64,000 nucleotides of DNA from Ceratothoa steindachneri (Eukaryota > Arthropoda > Malacostraca > Isopoda > Cymothoidae): the NCBI GenBank assembly GCA_963969495.1, contig OZ018321.1, forward strand, positions 189,307,485 through 189,371,484, in the 5' to 3' direction. Below the pieces are notes generated by a model. The model was not told where the DNA came from, made no database searches, and worked only from the letters and a program-made list of their open reading frames with translations. A program made the translations under genes and the position numbers. Each line of letters begins with the position of its first letter. Within the stretch, counting starts at the first letter, position 1. Below, piece after piece: positions 35,234-44,229 of the stretch.

Positions 35234-36004
35234 ATGAATCTCAATCGAAGAAGTCCTCTCAGATTTATATCCAAGGAAGACCGAACAAATATTAGGGCTT
35301 GGATGGAGTCCAGAGTTTTCCGATTGACGGGGAAACAGCTGGAGGCCCCACTATCAATTACCCCTCTCCAAGAAAAGGGTACAAATCGATATTATTGTCC
35401 CGTTCCTTCTAAACCGACTCTTCGGCTTTATTTTAAGTCGATTCCGTGCAACAAAGAAAGAGTTCGTCTGAAAGGAGTTCCTCAAAGCAGACTCTTTTCG
35501 CCCGTTCCATTTTCTTGGTTCTTGTCAATGTTTGTCTTTTTCCTCTTCTTCACAGTCCTGCCCTGGACTTCGTTGGCGTCTACCGATGCCCCAGCATCCT
35601 CAATGTGGTCATGCCCATCCCAATGTTCCTGTGAAACTTTCTTTCTCCCAACCGTATCGGGAGTGCACAGTGCTTGGCCCTCTCTGCTTACCTCGTCCTT
35701 ATTATCTGAGGCACTACTAGTGCCACTAAGAAAACCCACTAAATTCGAGGCCTTGATTGCCTCGATACTAACGGCACACTCTGCCTTAGAAGAACCATTG
35801 GAAGAAGAGGGAGGAAACAACGAGCTGCAGACAAACCCAGGACTTCAGGGAGATCTTTTCTCTTCGTCGGCCCCCAAGGGACCTTCCTTCATCTCTCCCG
35901 GAGAAGTTTTCGTTGATTGCAGTAGTACTGACGTCAGTAACTTCTCTTCAATTAGTTCCGACTCGCAGCAAACTGAAGATCTTCAAAACGTTGTCAAACT
36001 GTGA
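35234..36004 (+). CDS. Uncharacterised 256-codon open frame, candidate host exon
   Basis: Longest open frame of the window. It starts at ATG 35234 (MNLNRRSPLRFISKEDRTNI). It has a hydrophobic segment at residues about 94-116 (FSWFLSMFVFFLFF...) and an acidic, Ser-rich C-terminal part ending in DSQQTEDLQNVVKL. The frame closes at TGA exactly inside CAAACT|GTGAGT at 36000/36001, a consensus-like splice donor, so the true exon may end at 36000. I recognise no domain. Part of the antisense strand (35820-35482) is also open and encodes a charged, natural-looking peptide (RKKVSQEHWDGHDHIEDAG), which makes the coding strand uncertain. The hydrophobic segment may simply be the shadow of that antisense frame. 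It could be a host exon or an unrecognised repeat. Confidence 0.35.
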   Translation: MNLNRRSPLRFISKEDRTNIRAWMESRVFRLTGKQLEAPLSITPLQEKGTNRYYCPVPSKPTLRLYFKSIPCNKERVRLKGVPQSRLFSPVPFSWFLSMFVFFLFFTVLPWTSLASTDAPASSMWSCPSQCSCETFFLPTVSGVHSAWPSLLTSSLLSEALLVPLRKPTKFEALIASILTAHSALEEPLEEEGGNNELQTNPGLQGDLFSSSAPKGPSFISPGEVFVDCSSTDVSNFSSISSDSQQTEDLQNVVKL

Positions 36005-36006
36005 GT
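36001..36006 (+). other. Candidate 5' splice site (GTGAGT)
   Basis: AAACT|GTGAGT lies at the end of the 35234-36004 open frame. It matches the metazoan donor consensus at all six intronic positions. Confidence 0.35.
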
Positions 36007-36261
36007 TAAAATCCTATTTTTCTGCCTTATCCCCATTCTCATAACTTAGTCCTTATTTCCGAAAGTAATAAGTGTTATCGATGTTTACCCAGTACTTAAA
36101 CCTCACAAAATTAATAATTATCCATTAATTTTTATTACTACGACACTATTTAATATTCCCTTTCTTGTCTCTTCCCTATCCTATTACTCTCTTGTATCGA
36201 GTGGTTACAGTCAGAAACCAATCTACCTTACGCAGAGTTACGTACAATAACTCATGGGACT

Positions 36262-36768
36262 AAGCAAGTAGAATACGGGCTGTGGTGTGGTGTGTGGGAA
36301 GACAGACTGATTGATTCATTCTTCTTTAACAGTAATGTCACAGGAGAAAGGTATCTACAGACGCTGGATACCGAGGCGTTTCCAAGCATTCTGAATCCTG
36401 AAGGAAAATATCAAACGTGGTTTCAGCAGGACGAAGCCCTGCTCATTATGCTATTGATACCAGGGCATATCTGGATAAATAGTTCGACGAAAATGAAGGT
36501 GGAATGGGCCAGTGTTGCCTCCGTGGATCTGTCAAATAACATCCGGGTAGCCCTGACTTCACACCTCTGGATTTTTACATGTGTGGTCATTTAATGGTAG
36601 TTGTGTATGCAGAGAAGATATAATCATCTAAATTAAGAATCAGTCTCATGCCGAGAAATAACCCTTGACATCTTACGAGGTGTCCTCGATGAGTGGGTCA
36701 GCGCGTCCAATAATTGCTCTAAACTTCAGTTTTCCTTATGGTGTGTCACTTTGCGGGAATCTTCTTGA
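36262..36768 (+). pseudogene. Tc1/IS630-type transposase C-terminal half, decayed
   Basis: The first frame reads WEDRLIDSFFFNSNVTGERY and then FQQDEA (second catalytic Asp in QQDxA). The neighbouring frame continues with AHYAIDTRAYLD and GSPDFTPLDFYMCGHL (third catalytic position), followed by LDILRGVLDEWVS near 36660-36700. This is the layout of a widespread arthropod transposase family (from memory). The N-terminal HTH and first Asp are missing, and frames change near 36430 and 36600. Confidence 0.7.
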
Positions 36769-36865
36769 AGTTCAGCTGGGAAACGCCCTCAACAAAATCA
36801 AAGGTATAACACAAGGTAAAATCCTTGTGAGTGAAGTTCTCAATGAGATGGCAGAGATTATGGGA
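36746..36865 (-). repeat. Dispersed repeat R2, copy 1 (inverted relative to copy 2)
   Basis: The minus strand reads ttataCCTTTGATTTTGTTGa... followed by a gaacttc word. It matches 39130-39265 on the plus strand, including an upstream ctctgccatc and cactcacaa. Both copies encode YTFDFV(E/D)xVSQxNF in the shared part. Confidence 0.6.
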
Positions 36866-36869
36866 CGCA

Positions 36870-37700
36870 AGGGCAAATTGACTTTCTGGGTGGTTTGGAA
36901 AATCATAAATCACGCCATCTTTATGAGTAGTAAGAATCTCGCGGTATTTCAGTGTACGAAAGAAATTGTTGATTTCGTCCATCCAGCTTTACAATATACT
37001 CAAAGGATGAATACGTAATTTAAAAACTTATTGGAATAACTGAAAATAGTGGTCATTTTGTTTAAATCATTAAGCTTATTCATAATAAAAATACTTTCAC
37101 TTTTATCTGGCTTACTTATAATGATACTCTTATCTTTATGTAAGTTGTAAAGAAATTTAAACTCGTCAACCAAAAAGAAATAAAATCTTTAAAGTTATAG
37201 TAGAATGTTAGTAATAAGTTTAATATTATCTACAGGATAATTGACAAAGTTAAAGACCTAAATTTTCAAAATATAAGAAATATTAACATAAGTCAAGCTT
37301 AAAACACTGAAAGTTTGAAATCTAAACCAAGAAAAAGAATTCTACCTCCATCACCTGATAAATTAGGAAACAATTTAAAAATCAACTCATCTTTACTTCG
37401 ATTAAAGTCAAAGTTAACACCAAGATTCTGAACCTTACACTAGTCGGCGGTTTAAAGAGGCGGTGTGAAATTTATCAACAAAGCTCGAGATTAATCTACT
37501 ATAAATGCAAAAAATACAGATATGAGAGAGCAGATTTTAATTCAGAAGTCGAAAATTATAGTTTATCACGCAGTTAAGATGTGAATCTGCGTTGAGAATG
37601 GCTTTCGAGGGATAATAATTTGAGGGCCCAAGATAGTGTGGAATCAGATGTCCAGTTCTGCTTTCATTTGATGCAAAAGTGATTGACTAACAAAGGACCT
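36870..37700. other. AT-rich intergenic DNA
   Basis: Nothing recognised. Confidence 0.4.
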
Positions 37701-37710
37701 GGGTCTATCT

Positions 37711-38269
37711 CAGGAATGGACAATAATTTTAAGTAGTGGGCCACATTGAAGCTCATATAAAGCTCTGTGGGCCGTACTTAAACAGTTAAATGCAAATTTC
37801 GAATACATATAAGTTAATTGCAATTGCCTTTGTGCATTTATTTTTTTTATACTACATAGTAATAGGTAGTTACACATTAATAACTAAGGGCAATATTTTG
37901 CATAGTTCTGCCCCCCCTTTTAAACTGTTTCCAGACTTATATCAGAGTAGGGACCTACAACTTAACGTGGAATCCGAACCACGATTACAATTCTACATCA
38001 TGTGATCATAACCCAGGGTCCAGGAGACTCCTATCCAGTCAGCGTAGCTTAACTTCCACGAGCGAAAGAGAGCGTGTAATGAGAATAAGTATTTATAAAG
38101 TATCGCATTTTTTAAGAACATTTTATTTACCAATGAAATATATTTAAAAATGACTGAGATGATATTTTGGCAGAATGTTCAATATTTAATTTTGAATATT
38201 TTTCGAAATCTGAAAATGAAACGCGGGCCACATAAAAAGCCCTCGCGTGCCGCAGTTTCCCCACCTCTG
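37711..38269. mobile_element. 559-bp hAT-type MITE with 8-bp target duplication
   Basis: The left end CAGGAATGGACAATAATTTT starts at 37711. The right end, read inward, is CAGAGGTGGGGAAACTGCGG. Subterminal GGGCCAC / GTGGCCCG words are also inverted. Flanks GTCTATCT (37703-37710) and GTCTATAC (38270-38277) agree at 6 of 8 positions, the size expected of a hAT target duplication. There is no transposase; the small open frame at 37790-38005 is incidental. Confidence 0.7.
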
Positions 38270-38279
38270 GTCTATACGA

Positions 38280-39940
38280 AAGCAAATAGTCTATAACAAA
38301 ATGCATAAAATAATTCCTAGTCTAAGCAGAGCCTAATATCGTGTCTGTACGGGCATAGTCATATGTGAAATATCTAAGCCTACGTATAGTTGTAATCTTG
38401 CAATCATTATTTTCTGTATAAACTAAGCCTAAATGAATTAGTAAAGCTTGTGGAGTTTTGCGTACCATGGAAGTACCAAATGTGCACCTTGATTTGAGGA
38501 GAAAGACCGAACTATAACAGTTCAGCCCAAATTCTTATAGATCGAATCAACAACGGAAATCGTCGAACAGTATCCTCTTCTATCTTTTGCGGGAATATTA
38601 CCGAAGTAAGAATATGGAGACAAGAAGCAACAGCAGACATTTAATATTTAATTCAAACCCTTTGGACCTCAAAGGAAAGCCATCTTCACTACCTAGCATG
38701 AAAAATATAATAATTAGATGTGGAATTAAAAAAAAAACAAAAGAAAGGAAGATGTACATAAAAATATAAAGATACAAATGCATAAGTAAAGGAATTAAGA
38801 GCAATATGCAATAAATAATAAGTTAAAATGAATATAAGGTTACTTAAAAAGTTACAAAAGTTTACATATGTAAAATAGCACTATCTGATTCGTTGGATTT
38901 GAAAAGTAAACTGCGATTCCAATTGGTCTCGTAATTTGTCAGTTGATGAACGTAGAATTCTTTTTGAACCTATTTTAAAGGTGGAGAACAAAATCAACAA
39001 TTTACTTCGTTCAGTCAAAGTCCGCGGCATTCTTACTGCTCATTAAGACAAACTATTTGTTTCAGGTTCTTTTCAAAAAGTGATTTATGCCTTCCCCCCA
39101 CACAAAATCAATTTTCCCTTGCGTCTCTTACTCTCTGCCATCAATACCCGAGGTTTCTTTTTTTTTGCTTCTCTCTTTCACCCTCTCACTCACAATGACC
39201 TTAAGTTATACCTTTGATTTTGTTGATTGCGTCTCCCAGGAGAACTTCCAGGAGTGCTATATGGATTCATGTACAGTTTTTCTTCACAAATGTTAAAAGT
39301 TCAAGATACTGTATTTGTTTTGGAGGGTTAAATGTGTGACCAACACGATGGAAAGGCACTTGGATCTCCCCCTGGACCCTCTTCTGCTAGTAGCTTCCTT
39401 TACTTGGAATGAGGATAATTGGCTGGATGATTGCCCGCTGGAATCATCTGTCTTTTAAACGAGATGCTGATGATTGCTTCGTAATTTGGGGGCAAAAAAT
39501 GCCATGCAAAACTTTTGAAAATTAATGGTAAACAAATTAGAATTGAATTTTCTATTGATAGTAAAAATATAACATCATTTATTTTTTTATTTAAGAGTTA
39601 CTGAGAATAATGATTTATTTTCCACCTCCGTTTATTGAAAATTATAAACACCAATTCTTCAGCCATAATTACTATGTAACAAAATTTCAAAGTTTTGCTT
39701 TTTCCCCGGTTAAAAGTGTTATTTCATAGTTGGTCGTAACTAATAAATGAAAAAAATTCTATTTTAATTCAGAAACTTTCCTTTTGTACGTAGGGCACCA
39801 AATTTCTAAATTTGACCATTTGGAAATCAATGATTGGGAATTATAAAAGATTGTATGCTTTAATTTTTTTTTAAAGCCTGGTAGAAAATTACAAGTCTTA
39901 TTTTTAAAAGAGCATTGTAATGTTATAGACGAATATTTGT
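38280..39940. other. AT-rich intergenic DNA containing repeat R2 copy 2
   Basis: Apart from R2 copy 2 (39130-39265) nothing is recognised. Confidence 0.4.
39130..39265 (+). repeat. Dispersed repeat R2, copy 2
   Basis: The counterpart of 36746-36865 in opposite orientation, 2.3 kb away. Contains cctttgattttgttgattgc followed by gtctcccaggagaacttcca. Confidence 0.6.
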
Positions 39941-39982
39941 TTTAAGAAAACCTTCCAAAACATTCTGGATTTAATTATAAAT

Positions 39983-40062
39983 TTCTAGAATTTAGTAGAA
40001 TTTAATGAAATTTCAAGAATGTTCCAGAACTTGCCAAACCTCACCCCTGGAAATTTCTAGAA
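39983..40062. promoter_or_regulatory. Heat-shock-element cluster
   Basis: A perfect four-unit alternating array TTCaaGAAtgTTCcaGAA lies at 40012-40029. Two further TTCtaGAA dimers lie at 39983-39990 and 40055-40062. Heat-shock factor binds inverted nGAAn pentamers, with three or more units giving strong sites (established knowledge). The cluster sits 5-85 bp upstream of an open frame (40067) and about 550 bp upstream of the decayed family at 40612. Function here is inferred only. Confidence 0.5.
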
Positions 40063-40066
40063 CCTT

Positions 40067-40348
40067 TTGGAATATTATTTCAGAAATATTTACACAGGGA
40101 TTGACAGATCTATGATTTCAACTCAAACTCCCATAGTGAACGCATCTATCATTTCAACTCAAGCTCCCATAGTGAACGCATCTATCATTTCAACTCAAGC
40201 TCCCATAGTGAACGCATCTATCATTTCAACTCAAGCTTCCATAGTGAACACATCAGAAGAGAAATGCATCAAGAAGCTGAAATCATTCGACAGATGCATC
40301 CTGTTATTTCTGCTGACAGTTCATGAAAACAAGAGCGAAAAGGTTTGA
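40067..40348 (+). CDS. Small hypothetical protein with 12-residue repeats
   Basis: 93-codon frame whose first codon is ATG-like TTG/ATG-proximal, so the start is uncertain. The middle is the SIISTQAPIVNA repeat and the tail is SEEKCIKKLKSFDRCILLFL. It is preceded by the heat-shock-element cluster. The in-frame repeat could be selected or accidental. I cannot assign a function and a non-coding origin is quite possible. Confidence 0.2.
   Translation: MEYYFRNIYTGIDRSMISTQTPIVNASIISTQAPIVNASIISTQAPIVNASIISTQASIVNTSEEKCIKKLKSFDRCILLFLLTVHENKSEKV
40095..40250 (+). repeat. 36-bp tandem repeat, four copies (12-residue SIISTQAPIVNA)
   Basis: Four copies of a 36-bp unit (atctatcatttcaactcaag...) keep frame within a 93-codon open frame at 40067-40348. 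It encodes a 12-residue Ser/Thr/Val-rich repeat. The units are nearly identical, so the array is young. No domain is recognised in the rest of the frame. Confidence 0.85.
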
Positions 40349-40611
40349 TGTGACAGCATTCATGAGAATGTGCGAAGCATACAAAACATAGCTTTGCATT
40401 CATGTATGGGACCAAGAGAAACTCTCGCCACCTCATTTTGCTTTGTAAAGACTTCAGTAAAACTTTGGAAAGTAGAAAATTGCTTTTTATAAAGAGTAAA
40501 ATATTAAATATTACAAGTAGATAAGTTATTGAGTTTGTTTACAAGTAAAATTAGTAATAAAGAATATATTCTTTTTACTTTTACAGGATGTTATAGAAGT
40601 GCAAAAGAGCC

Positions 40612-41930
40612 ATGAAGTTTGCTATTCCCAGTATTTGGCGTGAACACACTTACTAATGAAGCAACTGCTACATCTTCATAGTGGACCCTTCCAAACGCCG
40701 AAATGGCAAAGATGTACTTGCTATTTCCTATCTCGATTTTCCATTCTTTTTTGCACCAGTATCACACATTGCTGATCTTCCTGTACCTACCCTTGCAGAA
40801 AGAAATGTGCTACCCTCAGAAGAAAGCAAGAATTCAGAATCTGAAAAGATCAGTGAAGATGCAGTGTTAGAGACATGGCTGCTGAGTGGAATCCACGGTA
40901 TCCAAATTAAAGAGACCTCATTGACCTTGTCAGAGATCTTGGCTTGTCAAAGTCAAATGCTGAGCTTCTGATTTCCACGTTTAAAAAGAGGGATTTGCTG
41001 GATAGAATTGATCAAGTTAGAAGCCAAAGGAATCTTCCTAAAATATTTTCGACATTCTTTACTTATCCAGCTGGGCTATGCTACTTCAATTATGTATCTG
41101 GTCTGTTTGATGCAATTGGAATTACATATAATCCAGATGCGTGGAGGCGCTTCATTGACAACTCAAGAAACATTAAATCTGTACTTCTCCATAGTTGGAA
41201 CTATTAGTGATCCCTCCCTTTTTTTTCATTCACTATATCTCAGGGAGGATTACAACAGGGCTAAGCTCCTGCTACAAGTTTTGAATTATTAGGAGTATGG
41301 CTGGGAAGTGATTGAACACTTCAAAATAATAGCATTTTTGATGGTTCTCCGGAGATGTTTTATCAAGTTTCTATGTCATCTTTGACTTTGGGAGAGTGTG
41401 GAAAGCAATTGATAGACCCACAAAAGATGTTCCCTCTAGTGCATTTAAAACTAAGTCTCATGAAGCTGTTTGTTAGAGCTTTTTACAAAGAGTCTGCAAG
41501 CTTTAAGTAGTAGTGTCAAAATTTCTGTCTCAAACACTCTGAGGCTGGTGTCTTTGTGGGACCACAAATCAGGAAAATCATAGAGTGTTCAGAATTCCAT
41601 GGAAAGCCTACTAAAAGGGAAAAAGAACCATATGAGAGTTTTGTTTCGTTGTATCGGCCTCTTATGGCAACTATAAGGCCGATAATTATATGGAACTGGT
41701 TGAGAACTTAGTAAAAAAAACGTCCAAATGTGATGCAGGAGGTCCCTGAAGGTGCACATCTTTGCTACATATCATGACAAATTCAAGGAGAATATACAAA
41801 CATAATCAGAGGAGCAAGGGAAGCGCTTCCATCAAAATATACTGAACTATGAACATAGATACCAATGAGTATACAATAAAAAGATGATTTGGGGGCTTGT
41901 AACAGAAATCGAGGAAAACTGTCACTTATA
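40612..41930 (+). pseudogene. Decayed member of a high-copy uncharacterised protein family
   Basis: Joined across frames this gives a protein of about 430 residues: MKFAIPSIWREHT at the start, PVSHIADLPVPTL, RDLIDLVRDLGLSKSNAELL, GLFDAIGITYNPDAWRRFID, EYGWEVIEHFKIIAFLM and FHQNILNYEHRYQ near the end. I recall a large family with these blocks (IPMxWREP, RPVxHxxELPVP, FHQDIxxFExRYQ) present in many copies in arthropod genomes as uncharacterised proteins. Function is unknown to me. Stops and frameshifts near 40645, 40900, 41300-41500 and 41650 show this copy is dead. A polypyrimidine-AG site (ctttttacttttacag, 40571-40586) precedes it like a splice acceptor, and AATAAA follows at about 41972. 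Confidence 0.65.
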
Positions 41931-42761
41931 ACCTTTTTTTACTTATTTTCATACAATTCTTGTGGAAGTTTTAATAAAACTGTATAAATTTAACTATGTG
42001 TTTTGTTTTTAGCTCTACAATGGATGAAGAAATCAAAATTCGCCTATTTTTAGTAAATATTTCGTCATGCAAGCCACAAAAGCAAAGTTTAAAACAAACA
42101 ATGGCTATTTTCTATTCTTCTGCAATAAAAGGAGTTGGAAAATAACATTTACTGGCCAGAGATATGAATTGTGTTACATAGAGATAATTATTGACATTCG
42201 TATAACAGCAGCTAAATGTTACATAGATAAAGTATTCCCCATTTGCTCCGATTTGGTATCATTTGATTTAGAAATATAATACTTGAATTTTTTTAAACAT
42301 AGAATTTTTATTTCCTCTCAACGGTTGATAAGATTATTGCCAGAATTATAATCAATATATTTATCTCACAACAGCTGTTCACTCAACACCCCAACCTAAA
42401 ATTCAGCTACATAATACTTTTATGGACCACCTCACTTTTAATCAAGATAAATACAATGTTTCAGCTCTTGGCACTTTAATCTCATTATTCTTATCCATAC
42501 TAATCTTCATTCTTTAATTTGATTTTCCCGTTTTTAAGAGCCGCTCTCCTTCTCATTGAGATCTTCAATGGATTATATATTTACGTGTGTGACTTACAAC
42601 AGTAGTTATGTAGGCCAAATGCCATACAACTTGAAGTGAGGATGTCGAAGCAATTGGTTCTGTCCTGTAGAACTTCCTTAATATGCAAACATTGTGAAAC
42701 GCACTACCTTTTAGAATGACTCATTTTATATATTCTAAGTTCTGCTAAAAGTTATACTAAT

Positions 42762-42765
<4 letters not shown>
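41931..42765. other. AT-rich DNA downstream of the decayed family
   Basis: Includes an AATAAA-like signal (aataaaactg near 41972) and a 70-codon frame (42067-42279) of unknown nature that may be part of the same repeat. Confidence 0.35.

Positions 42766-42854
<89 letters not shown>
42766..42854. repeat. (TA)n microsatellite
   Basis: 89 bp of uninterrupted TA. Confidence 0.97.
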
Positions 42855-42858
<4 letters not shown>

Positions 42859-43075
42859 GGTTCTTTGCATTGTTGTCTGTTGTGTAATACAGGCTGGTTC
42901 ATTTCTCAGTTGTGCGCGAGTGGGGAAAATTGATTTAATGGAGACTAACGAATGAAAAGTCATGAATGCAAATTAATGAATGAATGCCAAGGAATGTTTC
43001 ATTTTTGCCAGCCAGTAACATCGGCTTAAATAGGCAAGGATTAATGGGCCGTTAAGAATCTTTTTCCCAAATCAG

Positions 43076-43150
43076 CCAATCATAAATTAGCAAAAGATGA
43101 ATTTGGCAATTTATAAAAGGGGTCGGAGTAATTTATTATAAAGAAGAATT
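43076..43150 (+). promoter_or_regulatory. Candidate core promoter (CCAAT box + TATA box)
   Basis: CCAAT at 43076-43080, TATAAAA at 43112-43118 followed by GGGGTCGGAG. Spacing of about 35 bp between the boxes and an A/G-rich initiator zone 25-30 bp downstream of TATA fit a pol II core promoter. It points toward 43164 onward, opposite to the gypsy relic, so it is not that element's LTR promoter in its own sense. Confidence 0.3.
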
Positions 43151-43439
43151 ATTTCCCCACTAAGTGATCATTGTTCCCGTCGTATACAATGCAAAGAAAT
43201 TAATTGATAAAATGATAGCAATAAAAGAGAAAAAGGAAACAATGATAGTTGGGATTCCAGTTATTCCTCGACTATTGCTGGCGAAGGAAAATATTTATGA
43301 AGAGTCAGGCGAGGGGCTAACAATGACCAGTATATTCACACGACATCTTCTACCCGTTGTCTCAGTAAGATGTAATAAATCGAGTTAGATTACGGGTTCC
43401 ATCTTACGGACTTCTTTGCATGTGTCTGGGACTAAATTG

Positions 43440-43690
43440 TTTCGATCTTTACGTCTGAAGTGACCATGGCTGTGAGAGCAGGTTTGAACTTACGAGCATT
43501 GGCTTTAAATTGTGTACTGGGGGTTTGCTGTTGCGGTGTAGTTTCCTTTTTTGGCATGAGGAACAACTCCGCACCCAATCTCGAACTTGCTTACAGTGCC
43601 TTTCCAGACAAAACGGTCCGAGATCGAATGTGGAGAAGAGTGGATTCTTAAATGACTTAAATTTTGTAACTGGTCAAACACCAACCTTCG
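43440..43690 (-). pseudogene. Gypsy integrase N-terminal zinc-binding region
   Basis: FDQLQNLSHLRIHSSPHSIS followed by DRFVWKG corresponds to the HxLSHPGxxxxxxLIxxRFVWPGM segment of gypsy integrase. It is followed by a decayed CxxC part (GCGVVPHAKKG). The catalytic core was not recognised downstream. Confidence 0.7.
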
Positions 43691-43989
43691 ATATTGAAGG
43701 TGAGATATGGTCTCAATTAACCTTGAGAAATATGGCAAATAATGGCGATGTGAGAGGAGGGCAGAATTATTTTGCATCGATTAAGCGAATTTAAAGAATC
43801 CTCTTGCAAATTAATCAATTCTTCATCTGTGAATTGTAATCCATCGTTACAAAGGATAAATGGCTGATAAAATTGGATAGATTGAAAAGGTAGTGTTGTC
43901 ACTTTGTACAACACAGTATGAGTGTAATTGGAGAGAGGAGTGTTGTGAGTCCTCTCGCGTAATTGGAGCTCTGGAGTGGGTATTATTGC

Positions 43990-44229
43990 TCACATTTTAT
44001 TTACCAGAAATATGTCTATGTCAGTGGTGAATTGGCTTATGTGTTCAAGGGCACGTGCCTCTCTTGATGAATGTTCAGTTGCTTGGGAATGGAATACACC
44101 CAACATTGTACGACAATCTTTACGTACATGTAACTCCGTTCCTTCCAAAATATTATGTTTGAAATGTTTGATTGCTAAAAATGTGCCTAATGACTCTTTG
44201 ATGAATGTTGAGTAATTGAGTTCTGCTCC
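43990..44229 (-). pseudogene. Gypsy RNase H domain
   Basis: About 80 codons remain open in one frame: GAELNYSTFIKESLGTFLAI, then KHFKHNILEGTELHVRKDC and ALEHISQFTTDI. This matches the AELNYSTxxKELLAxxxAIKHFRHxLEG segment of Ty3/gypsy RNase H. The catalytic Glu of the xxE-N-Y-S segment is kept, and the TDHKPL segment is altered to RKDCRTM. Confidence 0.8.
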
